Shown one piece after another: positions 33,059 through 43,263 of a stretch of 64,000 nucleotides of DNA. Position 1 is the stretch's first letter. Each line of letters starts with the position of its first letter. The position numbers and the translations under genes are program-made. The stretch comes from CAADGY01 sp900696665 (GTDB lineage Bacteria > Acidobacteriota > Terriglobia > Bryobacterales > Bryobacteraceae). The DNA is taken from NCBI GenBank assembly GCA_035063885.1, contig JAPSFM010000015.1:1-64000 (forward strand). Reading direction: 5' to 3'. The notes beneath the pieces were generated by a model, which had not been told where the DNA came from, searched no databases, and saw only the letters and a list, made by a program, of their open reading frames with translations.

Positions 33059-34378
33059 TCAGACTTCCAGCTTCCAGGGTGCGCGGTATTTCGGTTTGAG
33101 ATAGGGCTTGGCCGCGTCCTGCAACACAGTTTGCCTGCTGTCGTCCCAATCCAGGCGCATTTTGAGCCGCATCGCGAGGTTGGAAAGAATACACGTTGCC
33201 GAGGTCCGGTAGCAGGTTTCGATGTCGCTGATGGGCTTCTGCCGGCTGCGGATGCACTCGACGAAGTTCTGCCAGTGCGGCTCATTCATCTGCTGCCTGG
33301 TATGGTCGCCGCGGGATTGTTCGCCGCGCTCGCTGGTGAGGAAAACCTCGTACCCGCCGCGATTCACGATCAGCGTCCCTTTTGTTCCGTGGAACGATGT
33401 GCCGTAGCGCTCGTTCGCGTGCATCGGCATGGGATTCGCAGTGCGGCTTTCGTAGGAGCCGATGAAGTCCGGATACCTGTAGGTGGCCAGCATGGTGTCG
33501 GGCGTCTCCACGTTATCTTTCACGTAGAATTTCGAGCCCATCGCGTCGACCGATTTCGGCATTACCTCGTTGAACGCCCACTGTACGATGTCGAGTAGAT
33601 GGACGCCCCAGTCCGTCATCGCGCCGCCGGCATAGTCCCAAAAATAACGGAACGTAGAGAATGCGTCGGGCCGCACACCCCAACGGTTCGCATTGAACGG
33701 GCGCTTGGGAGCGGGGCCGAGCCACATGTCCCAATCCAGGCCGGCGGGAGGCTCGCTGTCCGGCGGATTTCCCCACCCTTCCTGTTTTGCCAGTCCGGCC
33801 TGCCACGTGCGGCAAAACGTGATGTCGCCCAGTTCGCCGCTCCTAACAATCTCGACGGCTTTTTGAAAATGCACGCCGGAGCGCTGCATGGTTCCGGCCT
33901 GCACAACACGCTGGTACTTGCGCGCGGCCTCCACCATCTTCTGTCCCTCTTCCACGTAAACACACAGCGGCTTCTCGACATATACATCCTTGCCCGCCTT
34001 ACACGCCTCTATGGTCATGTAAGGGTGCCAGTGTTCCGGCGTAGATATGCAAACGGCGTCGATGGACTTGTCGGCAATGATCTCGCGAAAATCGCGGTAG
34101 CCTCTGGTCTGGTACCCGTTGCGGCGCGCCAGCGCTTCCGCCTTTTCCAGGTGCGGCTGGTACACATCGCAGACCGCGACCGGCTGTATGGCGGGATTCT
34201 TCATCGAAATACCGAGATTCGCCGTGCCCATCCGGCCCATCCCTATGTATCCGACCGTTATCTTGTCGTTCGCGCCCTTGATGCTTCCGGTGAAAAGAGA
34301 CGTTGTCAGAGCTGCGGCCCCGGCAGTCTTGCAAAAATCCCTACGATTTGCGGTCGCCCGCCGCTCCACTGATGACAT
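33059..34378 (-). CDS. Exported Gfo/Idh/MocA family oxidoreductase
   Basis: 439 residues with leader ATANRRDFCKTAGAAALTTS (Tat-like) and Rossmann site GYIGMGRMGTANLG. EKPLCVYVEEGQK keeps the EKP Lys. HWHPYM, GGAMTDWGVHLLDI and a C-terminal PYLKPKYRAPW tail are as in the Solibacter-type subgroup to which the gene at 6961 also belongs. The start at 34378 removes a 22-residue extension. The gene is transcribed toward the convergent isomerase gene at 32171, with 12 nt between their ends, and away from msrB. Confidence 0.9.
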   Translation of the reverse strand: MSSVERRATANRRDFCKTAGAAALTTSLFTGSIKGANDKITVGYIGMGRMGTANLGISMKNPAIQPVAVCDVYQPHLEKAEALARRNGYQTRGYRDFREIIADKSIDAVCISTPEHWHPYMTIEACKAGKDVYVEKPLCVYVEEGQKMVEAARKYQRVVQAGTMQRSGVHFQKAVEIVRSGELGDITFCRTWQAGLAKQEGWGNPPDSEPPAGLDWDMWLGPAPKRPFNANRWGVRPDAFSTFRYFWDYAGGAMTDWGVHLLDIVQWAFNEVMPKSVDAMGSKFYVKDNVETPDTMLATYRYPDFIGSYESRTANPMPMHANERYGTSFHGTKGTLIVNRGGYEVFLTSERGEQSRGDHTRQQMNEPHWQNFVECIRSRQKPISDIETCYRTSATCILSNLAMRLKMRLDWDDSRQTVLQDAAKPYLKPKYRAPWKLEV

Positions 34379-34442
34379 ATGGGTCTGTCTCCTTTGCAAC
34401 CCTGTTTTACCATAGCAAATAGGAAGGGACTGGGAACCCGGC

Positions 34443-34853
34443 ATGCCAGATAAAGTGCAAAAAAGCGAGGAAGAATGGAAACGGGAATTGCCGCCGCTTT
34501 CCTATGAGGTCACCCGTAACAAAGCTACGGAGGCGCCTTTCACGGGCAAGTACAACAAGCACCACGAGGCGGGCACGTACCGCTGCATCGCCTGTGGGAA
34601 CTCTCTTTTTACTTCGGAGACGAAATTCGATTCCGGAAGCGGTTGGCCAAGTTTCTGGGCGCCGGCTGCAGAAGAGAACGTCGGCACCGAAGTGGACCGG
34701 TCTCATGGCATGACACGCACCGAGGTGCATTGCAGCCGGTGTGGAGCCCATCTTGGCCATGTCTTCGACGACGGACCCGCACCTACGCACCTGCGGTATT
34801 GCATAAACTCCGCCGCCCTCGACTTCGAACAGGCGAAGAAAGCCGGCGAATAG
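34443..34853 (+). CDS. msrB: Peptide-methionine (R)-S-oxide reductase
   Basis: 136-residue cytoplasmic MsrB that repairs methionine-R-sulfoxide in proteins. Zinc Cys pairs 48/51 (CIAC) and 97/100 (CSRC), the active-site Cys120 in RYCINSAAL, and GSGWPSFW are all present. In the family, Cys120 forms the sulfenate that a second Cys then resolves; a clear resolving Cys is not obvious here. No leader. The aldo/keto reductase follows 28 nt later but has its own -10-like box. Confidence 0.96.
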   Translation: MPDKVQKSEEEWKRELPPLSYEVTRNKATEAPFTGKYNKHHEAGTYRCIACGNSLFTSETKFDSGSGWPSFWAPAAEENVGTEVDRSHGMTRTEVHCSRCGAHLGHVFDDGPAPTHLRYCINSAALDFEQAKKAGE

Positions 34854-34868
34854 CCCTCGCGCAGTTGT

Positions 34869-34874
34869 TATAAC
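34869..34874 (+). promoter_or_regulatory. Candidate -10 box of the aldo/keto reductase gene
   Basis: TATAAC (5 of 6) ends 7 nt before the ATG at 34882, with no adequate Shine-Dalgarno spacing in between; a leaderless start is possible. A -35 hexamer is not clear. Confidence 0.3.
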
Positions 34875-34881
34875 GAAAGGG

Positions 34882-35853
34882 ATGGAACGGAAACAACTAG
34901 GCGATAGTGGCATGCAGTTGACGCGCATCGGAGTCGGCGCATGGGCGATGGGTGGTGGCGGCTGGGCCTTTGCCTGGGGGCCGCAGGACGACGATCAATC
35001 CATTGCAGCAATTCGAGCCGCTTTGGATGCCGGGGTCAACTGGATTGACACTGCGGCGGTTTACGGCTTGGGCCATTCCGAGCAGATTGTGGCGCGCGCG
35101 ATCGAGGGGCGTGCGGAACGCCCATATGTCTTTACAAAGTGCGAGCGCGTCTGGAACGAGCGTGGTGAAATCAGCGGCAGCCTTAAAGCAGACTCCGTGC
35201 GGCGGGAATGCGAGACCAGCCTGCGCCGCCTGAAACTCGATTACATCGATCTCTATCAGATTCACTGGCCCGACCCGGACGAAGATATCGAAGAGGGCTG
35301 GACCGAAATGGCGAAGTTGAAACAGGAGGGGAAGGTACGCTACATCGGTGTATCGAACTTCAGTGTGCCGCAAATGGAGCGGGCGATGAAGATCGCACCC
35401 ATTACGTCTCTTCAGCCGCCCTATTCGCTGATTTCCAGGGACGCCGAACGGGATCTTCTGCCGTTTGCCGCCCAAAACAATATCGGCGTAATTGTTTACT
35501 CTCCCATGCAATCGGGTCTATTATCCGGAGCCATGACACGGGAGCGCGTCGCATCGTTTCCCCTGGACGATTTCCGCCGCCGCAAGCCGCAATTTCAGGA
35601 GCCGCAGTTAAGCCGCAATCTTCAGCTTGCGGGCAAATTGGGAGAAACCGGCAGGCGTCATAGCCGTTCCGCCGGCGAGGTTGCAATCGCCTGGACCCTG
35701 AGACACCCGGCGGTGACCGCCGCCATTGTGGGACTTCGATCCGCGGAACAATTTGAAGGGGTCAAAGGAGCCATGGAGTTTCGTCTGAGCGCGGAAGAGG
35801 TCCAGGAAATCGAGGACTTCCAAATCAGGCTGAACGAGCCGGTGCGCGTCTGA
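34882..35853 (+). CDS. Aldo/keto reductase
   Basis: 323-residue NADPH-dependent aldo/keto reductase TIM barrel. The catalytic tetrad is seen as Asp56 and Tyr61 (DTAAVYGLGHSE), Lys86 (VFTKC) and His128 (YQIHWPDP). No leader, so cytoplasmic. Sugar aldehydes or small carbonyls are usual substrates. It begins 28 nt after msrB, but a -10-like box and the lack of a ribosome site hint at its own leaderless transcript. Confidence 0.93.
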   Translation: MERKQLGDSGMQLTRIGVGAWAMGGGGWAFAWGPQDDDQSIAAIRAALDAGVNWIDTAAVYGLGHSEQIVARAIEGRAERPYVFTKCERVWNERGEISGSLKADSVRRECETSLRRLKLDYIDLYQIHWPDPDEDIEEGWTEMAKLKQEGKVRYIGVSNFSVPQMERAMKIAPITSLQPPYSLISRDAERDLLPFAAQNNIGVIVYSPMQSGLLSGAMTRERVASFPLDDFRRRKPQFQEPQLSRNLQLAGKLGETGRRHSRSAGEVAIAWTLRHPAVTAAIVGLRSAEQFEGVKGAMEFRLSAEEVQEIEDFQIRLNEPVRV

Positions 35854-35877
35854 ACCGACACCGCTCCGGTTCCCCTG

Positions 35878-36090
35878 CTATGGTGCCGTCCGCCGCCGCC
35901 GTACCCGCGCCAGAACCATGCCGGCGGCCGGCTCCGGTTGGAGATCGAATTCAAGTTCACGCAACTCGCGATCGATGATCAGCTTCTCGATTCCGGATCC
36001 CAGCGCCGGTGAATTCAGTTCGCGTCTGCGGCGTTCCATCCGGTCGAGAATCGCTGCTCCGATCTGCAACCTTTGCTTCAGGGTAGTCAT
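35878..36090 (-). CDS. Small Arg/Glu-rich protein, unknown function
   Basis: 70 residues, basic and probably helical (LDRMERRRRELNSP, IIDRELRELEFDL). ATG at 36090 has GGGAGAG 8 nt before it, an unusually good ribosome site for this window, which supports it as real. It matches no family I know. It is 24 nt from the end of the convergent aldo/keto reductase gene, and 57 nt separate its start codon from the end of the hydrolase gene upstream on the same strand. Confidence 0.5.
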   Translation of the reverse strand: MTTLKQRLQIGAAILDRMERRRRELNSPALGSGIEKLIIDRELRELEFDLQPEPAAGMVLARVRRRRTAP

Positions 36091-36147
36091 TACCACTCTC
36101 TCCCTTCACTTATTAAACGCGCAAACGGAAGGCGGAATTAGTCATCG

Positions 36148-38460
36148 CTACCGTGGAGTCCACCCCAGGTGGCGTTCCAGGAACCGGAACGTCCCCTGCC
36201 CATTGATGGCATGCCCGCCGTTGAAATACTCGATTTCGGTCCGCTCGGGCATTGCGAACTGCGTGTACAGATATTGCGTCTTCGCATACTCGTAGGCGAC
36301 CCAGCGGTCGCGCCCCACACCATCGTGATGGCCGCGCTCCACCATGAACGGGCGGGGAAAAATCAGGTACGTCATCTCGGAGTAATCGAACGTGCTGCCC
36401 AGGTTGAAGTAGGGCATCTCCCACTCGATGGTGTACATGAAGCTAAATGGCTCGTCCGTGGCCGCTACTTTACGGGTCCAATTGTTGAAGTCGCCGGAGC
36501 AGATGGAAAGCGCGTATTTCTCCAGTACCGCCGGTACCCGCACTGCCGTTTCGCCGCCATAGCTCAAGCCGTAAAAGCCCATCCGTGAACCATCCACAAA
36601 CGGCAGTGTTTCGAGCCACCGCAGAAGCTGATCGTGTTGGCCGATGATAAAGGAAAACAGCGACGCTTTCACGCCGTTTGCTTTCCGGCTCAACCAGCGG
36701 TAGCGGTCTTCCCCACGGTAGAGATTGTGTGGAGCAAAGACGACGAATCCACGATCCGCCAGCCGGGCGGCGAAGCGATTGTAGGCGTTGCCTTCCACTT
36801 CAATCACGTCCTTCGGCACACCGTTGCGCCCGTGCTGGCAAACCACGACCGGGCGCTTTTCTCCCGGCCCGATATTTTTCGGCACCAGCATCACTCCCCA
36901 GGCGAAGACATCCGGCCAGACGTCAAGCACGACTTCGTAGCCAGTCCATTTTTTTGTGTCATAGACTTTGCGCGTCCTGGGGTTCGGAGCAAGCATCGGA
37001 TAGTCGAACCGTCCCATCAGTTCTTTCCAGAAATACTCGCGATATTTCCTGGCGCCTTCGACGAACGATGCGGGCTCGATGGTGGGATGGCCGGGCTTGG
37101 TAGACCAGGGTCCGGGGGCGAGGCGAGGCTCCACCTTCAGCGAAAAGAACTCGGCGCGGGTCCGTTCAGATTCGCGGACCCGCAACTGCACGTGCGTTTC
37201 GAGTTCCTTTACCTGGCGTTTCTGCCGCGCGGCGGGGTCGAACACGCGCCGCGAATCCGCTGCCCTGGTGGAGGCGCTTTCAAGTGTTAGCTTGACATTC
37301 AGATATCCGAGAAAGCGCCGCAGCGCGTCCACGGAGCCGGGTCCGGCGAAAGCGCCGCCGCCGTGAACGAGAACGTTTGGCTGAAAACCGGGACGTGTCA
37401 ATTTGTCGATACGCTTGAATTCTTCGCTCACACTTGTGAACACCGGCGGCACCAGGTCGCCCTTGGCAGTCCGGATTTCCGGCGGCCGGCTGAATTCCAC
37501 CACGAGCGCGCGCGGCGCGATGAGGCTGGCGATTTCGGCGTCGCCGAATTCTTCCAGCAATCCCCAGACGTTGCGATAGATCGGCTCGGACCATACTTTC
37601 TGCCGCGAATCGAAATAGCCGCTCACCAGAGCCGCATCGATTCGCGGCTCTGCAGCCGCTGAATAGAAGGCAATCAAACCGCCTTCCGCATAACCCGCCA
37701 CACCGATCTTCGCGGCGGGATTTCGCGACTTGATCCACTCCACCGCGGCGCGCACCTTCTGCACTTCGTAGCCAATGACATGCCGGCCCATGTGAAACGC
37801 CTGGCGGTAGATCCATTCGCGATGCGGCTGGTCTGTCATCCTGATATCGGGCCGCCCGGACCAGCGGGCTTCGCGGCTCACCAGCACCGGCACCAGCACC
37901 AGGCAGCCCGATTCAGCAAGCGTCCGCGCGAACTGCGACCCGTCCGGCACACCAGGCGCGAGACCCGCTATCTGTTCCGGAGTTTGATCGGCGTCGGGCA
38001 GAGCAATGACAAAGGCAGCAGGACTCCGCCGCGGTTCGAGCAGCAGTCCCTCGCCATGCACCCCCTCCAGCACCGGCCAGCGTACCTGGTATACGCGATA
38101 CGCCGCGGTTTCAGCCAGAACGAGCGGATCTGTGCCCTCGCTGAATCGCTCGATGGCGGCGGGCAAGAGCGGATCGACAGCCCCGATCTTCTCGACGAAT
38201 CTCCGGCGGTTTTCCGATATCGATTGTTCATACGCCGCCGGAGACGAGAGATCGCGATGCCAATGGCGCGTCCTCGCGTCGAGCGACTCCGAGATCTTGC
38301 GCTCCACGAAACGGTGCGCGCCATCCATCATGCGCACCGAAAGATCGCCTTGCCACGTTAAAGAAGCGGTACCGGGTAAGGCGCCGGGTGGTTGAGCGCT
38401 GATGGAAGGAGTGCCGCATAGCAGAACTGCCAAGCCCAGCCAGCGGCCCCCTGAGAGCAT
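36148..38460 (-). CDS. Exported double alpha/beta-hydrolase (acetylxylan esterase/dienelactone type)
   Basis: 770 residues with signal peptide (LGLAVLLCGTPSISAQ). Two alpha/beta-hydrolase halves follow one another: in the first the nucleophile elbow is GYAEG with Ala258 where Ser is expected, so it is probably inactive; in the second it is GLSYG with Ser633, as in acetylxylan-esterase-like enzymes (FYGLSYGGETAVRV). The likely activity is de-esterification of an extracellular sugar or aromatic ester by the C-terminal half. The start at 38460 places the leader first. It starts 8 nt after the triple-RidA gene and is the last gene of the operon 41325-36148. Confidence 0.85.
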   Translation of the reverse strand: MLSGGRWLGLAVLLCGTPSISAQPPGALPGTASLTWQGDLSVRMMDGAHRFVERKISESLDARTRHWHRDLSSPAAYEQSISENRRRFVEKIGAVDPLLPAAIERFSEGTDPLVLAETAAYRVYQVRWPVLEGVHGEGLLLEPRRSPAAFVIALPDADQTPEQIAGLAPGVPDGSQFARTLAESGCLVLVPVLVSREARWSGRPDIRMTDQPHREWIYRQAFHMGRHVIGYEVQKVRAAVEWIKSRNPAAKIGVAGYAEGGLIAFYSAAAEPRIDAALVSGYFDSRQKVWSEPIYRNVWGLLEEFGDAEIASLIAPRALVVEFSRPPEIRTAKGDLVPPVFTSVSEEFKRIDKLTRPGFQPNVLVHGGGAFAGPGSVDALRRFLGYLNVKLTLESASTRAADSRRVFDPAARQKRQVKELETHVQLRVRESERTRAEFFSLKVEPRLAPGPWSTKPGHPTIEPASFVEGARKYREYFWKELMGRFDYPMLAPNPRTRKVYDTKKWTGYEVVLDVWPDVFAWGVMLVPKNIGPGEKRPVVVCQHGRNGVPKDVIEVEGNAYNRFAARLADRGFVVFAPHNLYRGEDRYRWLSRKANGVKASLFSFIIGQHDQLLRWLETLPFVDGSRMGFYGLSYGGETAVRVPAVLEKYALSICSGDFNNWTRKVAATDEPFSFMYTIEWEMPYFNLGSTFDYSEMTYLIFPRPFMVERGHHDGVGRDRWVAYEYAKTQYLYTQFAMPERTEIEYFNGGHAINGQGTFRFLERHLGWTPR

Positions 38461-38468
38461 CCTATTTC

Positions 38469-39680
38469 TCACTTCACGGCGACAAGCGAAACTTCTTCCA
38501 GTTTCGGCCACCGGCCCCGATTGTCCGGCTTGCGCTCTACTGGCGCGAGCGGCGCGACCGTCGTACGGGTCGGCTTTGTCGTTTTGAAGTACTCGCCGTA
38601 GGCCGCGTTCATTGTGCCGAACTCATCCAGGTTGTCCACATAGACGTTAGTAGCGACAACATTATCGAAGCTCAGGCCCGCTTCCTCTAATCCGTCCAGC
38701 AGGTTCCGCATGGTCTGGCGCACCTGGTGGTCTACCGTTTGTGCGTAAATACCGCCATTCGGCCCCGGAATGAACCCGGATTTCGCGGAGCAGTAGAACG
38801 TATCTCCGGCCCACACACAGGGGCTTGCAGTGGCGCTCGGCTCCATATTCTTCGGCCGCACGGCGCGCCGTTGCGACAAGTCGCGAACAGCGATCATGGT
38901 GAATTCGATATTGGCTCCGCGGGGGAGGCCGCTCACACGAATCGTCGCGCGCGCCGGCGTGTTGCCAAATTCAAAGTGCTTTGCATATACGTTGTTCATC
39001 ACGTTCATCGGCACGCCATCGGTCAGGTACGGGTTGACGAACGCCACGTGGCGAAAATCGAGACCCGCTTCGGCAAGAGTCTCTTTCACCCGGTCGAGCG
39101 AAAGTTGAACCTGCGCAGCCGGGTCGCTCGGGATTGCTCCGGTTTTCGGATCGCGTCCCACCAGGCCCGAAACGTACATCCTGTTGCCTGCCAGGACGCC
39201 GGCGGAAATAGTGGAGGCCGCCTGGAAGCTCTTTGGATTCACGATCTTCTTCATCTTCAAATCGCGCACGGCAACGGCGTTGATCTCAATCGGGGTATCC
39301 GTCGGCATGCGATGGACTCCGAGCGTCGCGCGGGCAGGAGGATTCTTGGTAAACACTTTACGCCAGGATTCATTCATGCGGTCGTACTGGGTGACATCCT
39401 TCATGTAGACCTGCGTGTAGACGATGTGTTCCATCGTCAGCCCCGCGGCTTCGATGACGGTGCGCACGTTCGCAAGACAATCGGTGGTCTGTTGCTCAGT
39501 CGTTTCGGCGAACTTGCCCTCCCGGTTTCTTGCGCCCTGGCCGGAGATGTACAGAAAATCGCCGGCGAAGATGCCTGGGCTGAATGGTCCGACCGGCGGT
39601 GGACCCGGCGGTGCAACAACTTTCAAATCGGCTGCCTGAACTGCGAGCAGACCTAGCAAGAAAAAAGCGCTGAGCTTCAA
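38469..39680 (-). CDS. Exported protein with three tandem RidA domains
   Basis: 403 residues: signal peptide (KLSAFFLLGLLAVQAAD) then three RidA (YjgF/YER057c) domains at about 25-142, 150-270 and 280-403. RidA normally is a ~130-residue homotrimer with three active sites at subunit interfaces that hydrolyses enamine/imine products of PLP enzymes. Each copy keeps the substrate Arg (117, 244, 372 in PARATL, PARATI, PTRTTV) and the Glu (132, 259, 396) of the active site, so a single chain could form a complete pseudo-trimer. It lies 31 nt after an exported PLP lyase-like gene. Export and triple fusion are both unusual; function here is inferred. Confidence 0.9.
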   Translation of the reverse strand: MKLSAFFLLGLLAVQAADLKVVAPPGPPPVGPFSPGIFAGDFLYISGQGARNREGKFAETTEQQTTDCLANVRTVIEAAGLTMEHIVYTQVYMKDVTQYDRMNESWRKVFTKNPPARATLGVHRMPTDTPIEINAVAVRDLKMKKIVNPKSFQAASTISAGVLAGNRMYVSGLVGRDPKTGAIPSDPAAQVQLSLDRVKETLAEAGLDFRHVAFVNPYLTDGVPMNVMNNVYAKHFEFGNTPARATIRVSGLPRGANIEFTMIAVRDLSQRRAVRPKNMEPSATASPCVWAGDTFYCSAKSGFIPGPNGGIYAQTVDHQVRQTMRNLLDGLEEAGLSFDNVVATNVYVDNLDEFGTMNAAYGEYFKTTKPTRTTVAPLAPVERKPDNRGRWPKLEEVSLVAVK

Positions 39681-39711
39681 AATGTTCCTCCAGTAAAGAT
39701 ATAGATGGATC

Positions 39712-41325
39712 TTAGGCCCGATAGCGGTAACGTTCCGCCGTCCATTCCCCTAATCCGTATTCGCCCATGCTGACTTTGCCCGACATCTGCTCACCCTCGA
39801 GTTTGCCGGCAAAATCGTATTCAAGGGACGTGCCCTCATAACGGTGGCGGCTGCGGAAGCGGATTTCGCCGGCTTCCACTTCGCCACGAAGATCGCCTTT
39901 CAATTCCTCTCCATGATGCACGCCGGTGAGCGACGCTCCCCTCTGCTCCAGGAACAGGCGATGCTCCGCTGTCCCGCAGAAGTATTTCATGTGCAGAACC
40001 CACTGTCCCGCGATGTTAGGCATGGCTGCACCTGCCGACGCGGCGTCCCTGGCGGCGGGCGGCTTCGAAAGAATCGCATAAAGACGATCAGCCACAACCG
40101 TATGGTCCGCCGGCGTCATCATGTAAGGCATGATGGTGACCGAGCTTTCCGCCGCGTCACGTCTGCCGCCCCTGGCGCCGCTAAGGATGATGCGGGGTTC
40201 GGTTTCGATCAGGATCTTTTCCACGTCGCGGCCATTGATGCCCAGCTTTGTGCCATCCCAGCGAATGTGCAGCAGAGGGGCGTGGTTCGACAAACCTCGT
40301 GGAGCCTGCACCTCAGTGGTGACACCGGCCACTCTTGTCACCTTGCCCGATATGGATCCGAGCCACGACTCCCACACTTTGTATTCCGCCTGGTAGTCGC
40401 GCTTCACCCACTGTTCCACCGCGGCGAGCATGCCCATGATCTCTTCCTTGCCGACCTTCATCGGCCGGCCGAAAGCGTGATGCGGCGCGCTGTGCAGCCA
40501 TGCGGCCTGTACCAGGTCTTTCCGGCCCAGCAGCAGGCCCGCCGATTGCGGCCCTCGCAGACACTTGCCTCCGCTGTAGGCCACCATGGTTGCGCCGGCC
40601 TGGAGGTGCTTATTCGGAATGGTCAGCACTTCGGCGGCGGCATCCACCAGCACAGGCACACCGTGGTTACGGGCAATTTGGGAGACGGTTTGGGTTGAGA
40701 GCGGTTCGCGGTCCGCCGCGGGGCTGGCGAGGACCATGATCATCGCGGTGCGAGGATTAATCGCGCGCTCCAGTTCCTCGGACGTGGCCACGTTGATCAT
40801 CTTGACGCCCAGCATGCGGATCGCATGATCATATACGTTGCGCGAGTAGCGCGGGCAGATCACCTCGTTCTTGAGGCCGTCGAGATCCGGCAGGCGTTGC
40901 AGTTTCTCCGGATCGGCGCCGGCAATACAAGCCGCGGTGGAATGTGCGAGAGCCGACGCGCAGCCGTTGGTTACGATGCCCCATTCGGCGCCTGTCAGTT
41001 GCGCAAGACGCTGGCTGACGCCCTGCATGAGCTCGTCGAGATGAACGTAGTGCTTGCTCGCCTCCATCATCGCCTGGCGCACTTCCGGCAACATCAGCGA
41101 GCCGCTAATGATGGTGAACGTCCCCTTACAGTTGATCACCGGCTGAACGCCGATGGATTGATAGATGTTCTCCCCGATGTCGAGAGCGCCCGCCTTCGAC
41201 GGCGTCACGGCTGCGCCCGGCAGCAGAGAGCCGGAACCGGCCGCCAAACCGGCCCAGTGAAACAATCCTCGCCGCGTTACCCTGCTGAAGCCATTTTCGA
41301 ACAGCGCACGAAATCCGACGGACAT
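39712..41325 (-). CDS. Exported SelA/DgaE-like PLP enzyme with C-terminal beta domain
   Basis: 537 residues. RR leader (SRVTRRGLFHWAGLAAGS), fold-type I PLP enzyme with Lys254 (YSGGKCLRGPQ) and Asp228 (VDAAAEV), paralogous to the protein at 8255. It differs by an added C-terminal domain (about 438-537; NIAGQWVLHMKYF, LTGVHHGEELKGDLRGEVEA) of antiparallel strands that recalls small lipocalin-like beta barrels. A lyase that eliminates ammonia or water from an amino-sugar acid would yield an enamine or imine. First gene of the operon with the triple RidA. The frame is open to 41616 but that part has no leader and no similarity; ATG 41325 fixed by the RR leader. Confidence 0.85.
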   Translation of the reverse strand: MSVGFRALFENGFSRVTRRGLFHWAGLAAGSGSLLPGAAVTPSKAGALDIGENIYQSIGVQPVINCKGTFTIISGSLMLPEVRQAMMEASKHYVHLDELMQGVSQRLAQLTGAEWGIVTNGCASALAHSTAACIAGADPEKLQRLPDLDGLKNEVICPRYSRNVYDHAIRMLGVKMINVATSEELERAINPRTAMIMVLASPAADREPLSTQTVSQIARNHGVPVLVDAAAEVLTIPNKHLQAGATMVAYSGGKCLRGPQSAGLLLGRKDLVQAAWLHSAPHHAFGRPMKVGKEEIMGMLAAVEQWVKRDYQAEYKVWESWLGSISGKVTRVAGVTTEVQAPRGLSNHAPLLHIRWDGTKLGINGRDVEKILIETEPRIILSGARGGRRDAAESSVTIMPYMMTPADHTVVADRLYAILSKPPAARDAASAGAAMPNIAGQWVLHMKYFCGTAEHRLFLEQRGASLTGVHHGEELKGDLRGEVEAGEIRFRSRHRYEGTSLEYDFAGKLEGEQMSGKVSMGEYGLGEWTAERYRYRA

Positions 41326-41739
41326 TTCAGCCTCCAGGAACTCCAGCGTATTGCCACTGGCTAAGAATTGCAACATAGGAGGAGGCTGTGCAGCCTTTGT
41401 CGGCGGCTCGCGGATATTCCGGCCCTTCCCGGCGTTACCGCATACAGGCGGACCAAGAAGCAGGCGAATGCGGGACGTGCAGGCGTTCGCACTGCGGCAG
41501 GGCGAACCGCGCACCGGATACTGGAGCGCCCCGGCTGGCCCGATTCCCTGTTCGCCTATCACGACCGCGTGACCCTTGGCGCCACGCTGGCGAAGAAAAC
41601 CGGTTTGAACCGCCAAGACGTGTCGCTGGCAATTTTTGACCTCTCTTTCAGCTCGGTGCGGTGCTGGTTCTCACAGAAGCCTGCCCGCTGCTATATACTC
41701 GCAGTGGCTTGCCATAACAAGCTCCAATGGAGGTGTTCA
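41326..41739. other. Intergenic region without a convincing gene (414 nt)
   Basis: Divergent spacer between the PLP enzyme gene and the Gfo/Idh/MocA gene. Both strands are open over long stretches, but no ORF has a ribosome site plus a recognisable family. The plus frame around 41540-41670 encodes a plausible-looking stretch (LFAYHDRVTLGATLAKKTGL, then NRQDVSLAIFDLSF) without a start, which could be a decayed gene fragment. A TATACT box at 41694-41699 and GGAGGT at 41729 belong to the gene at 41740. Confidence 0.5.

Positions 41740-43250
<1,511 letters not shown>

Positions 43251-43263
<13 letters not shown>

Noticed and set aside
41368..41739. N-terminal extension of the Gfo/Idh/MocA gene frame
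   Set aside because: GTG at 41740 has a strong ribosome site and directly precedes the RR leader; an upstream start would bury the leader.
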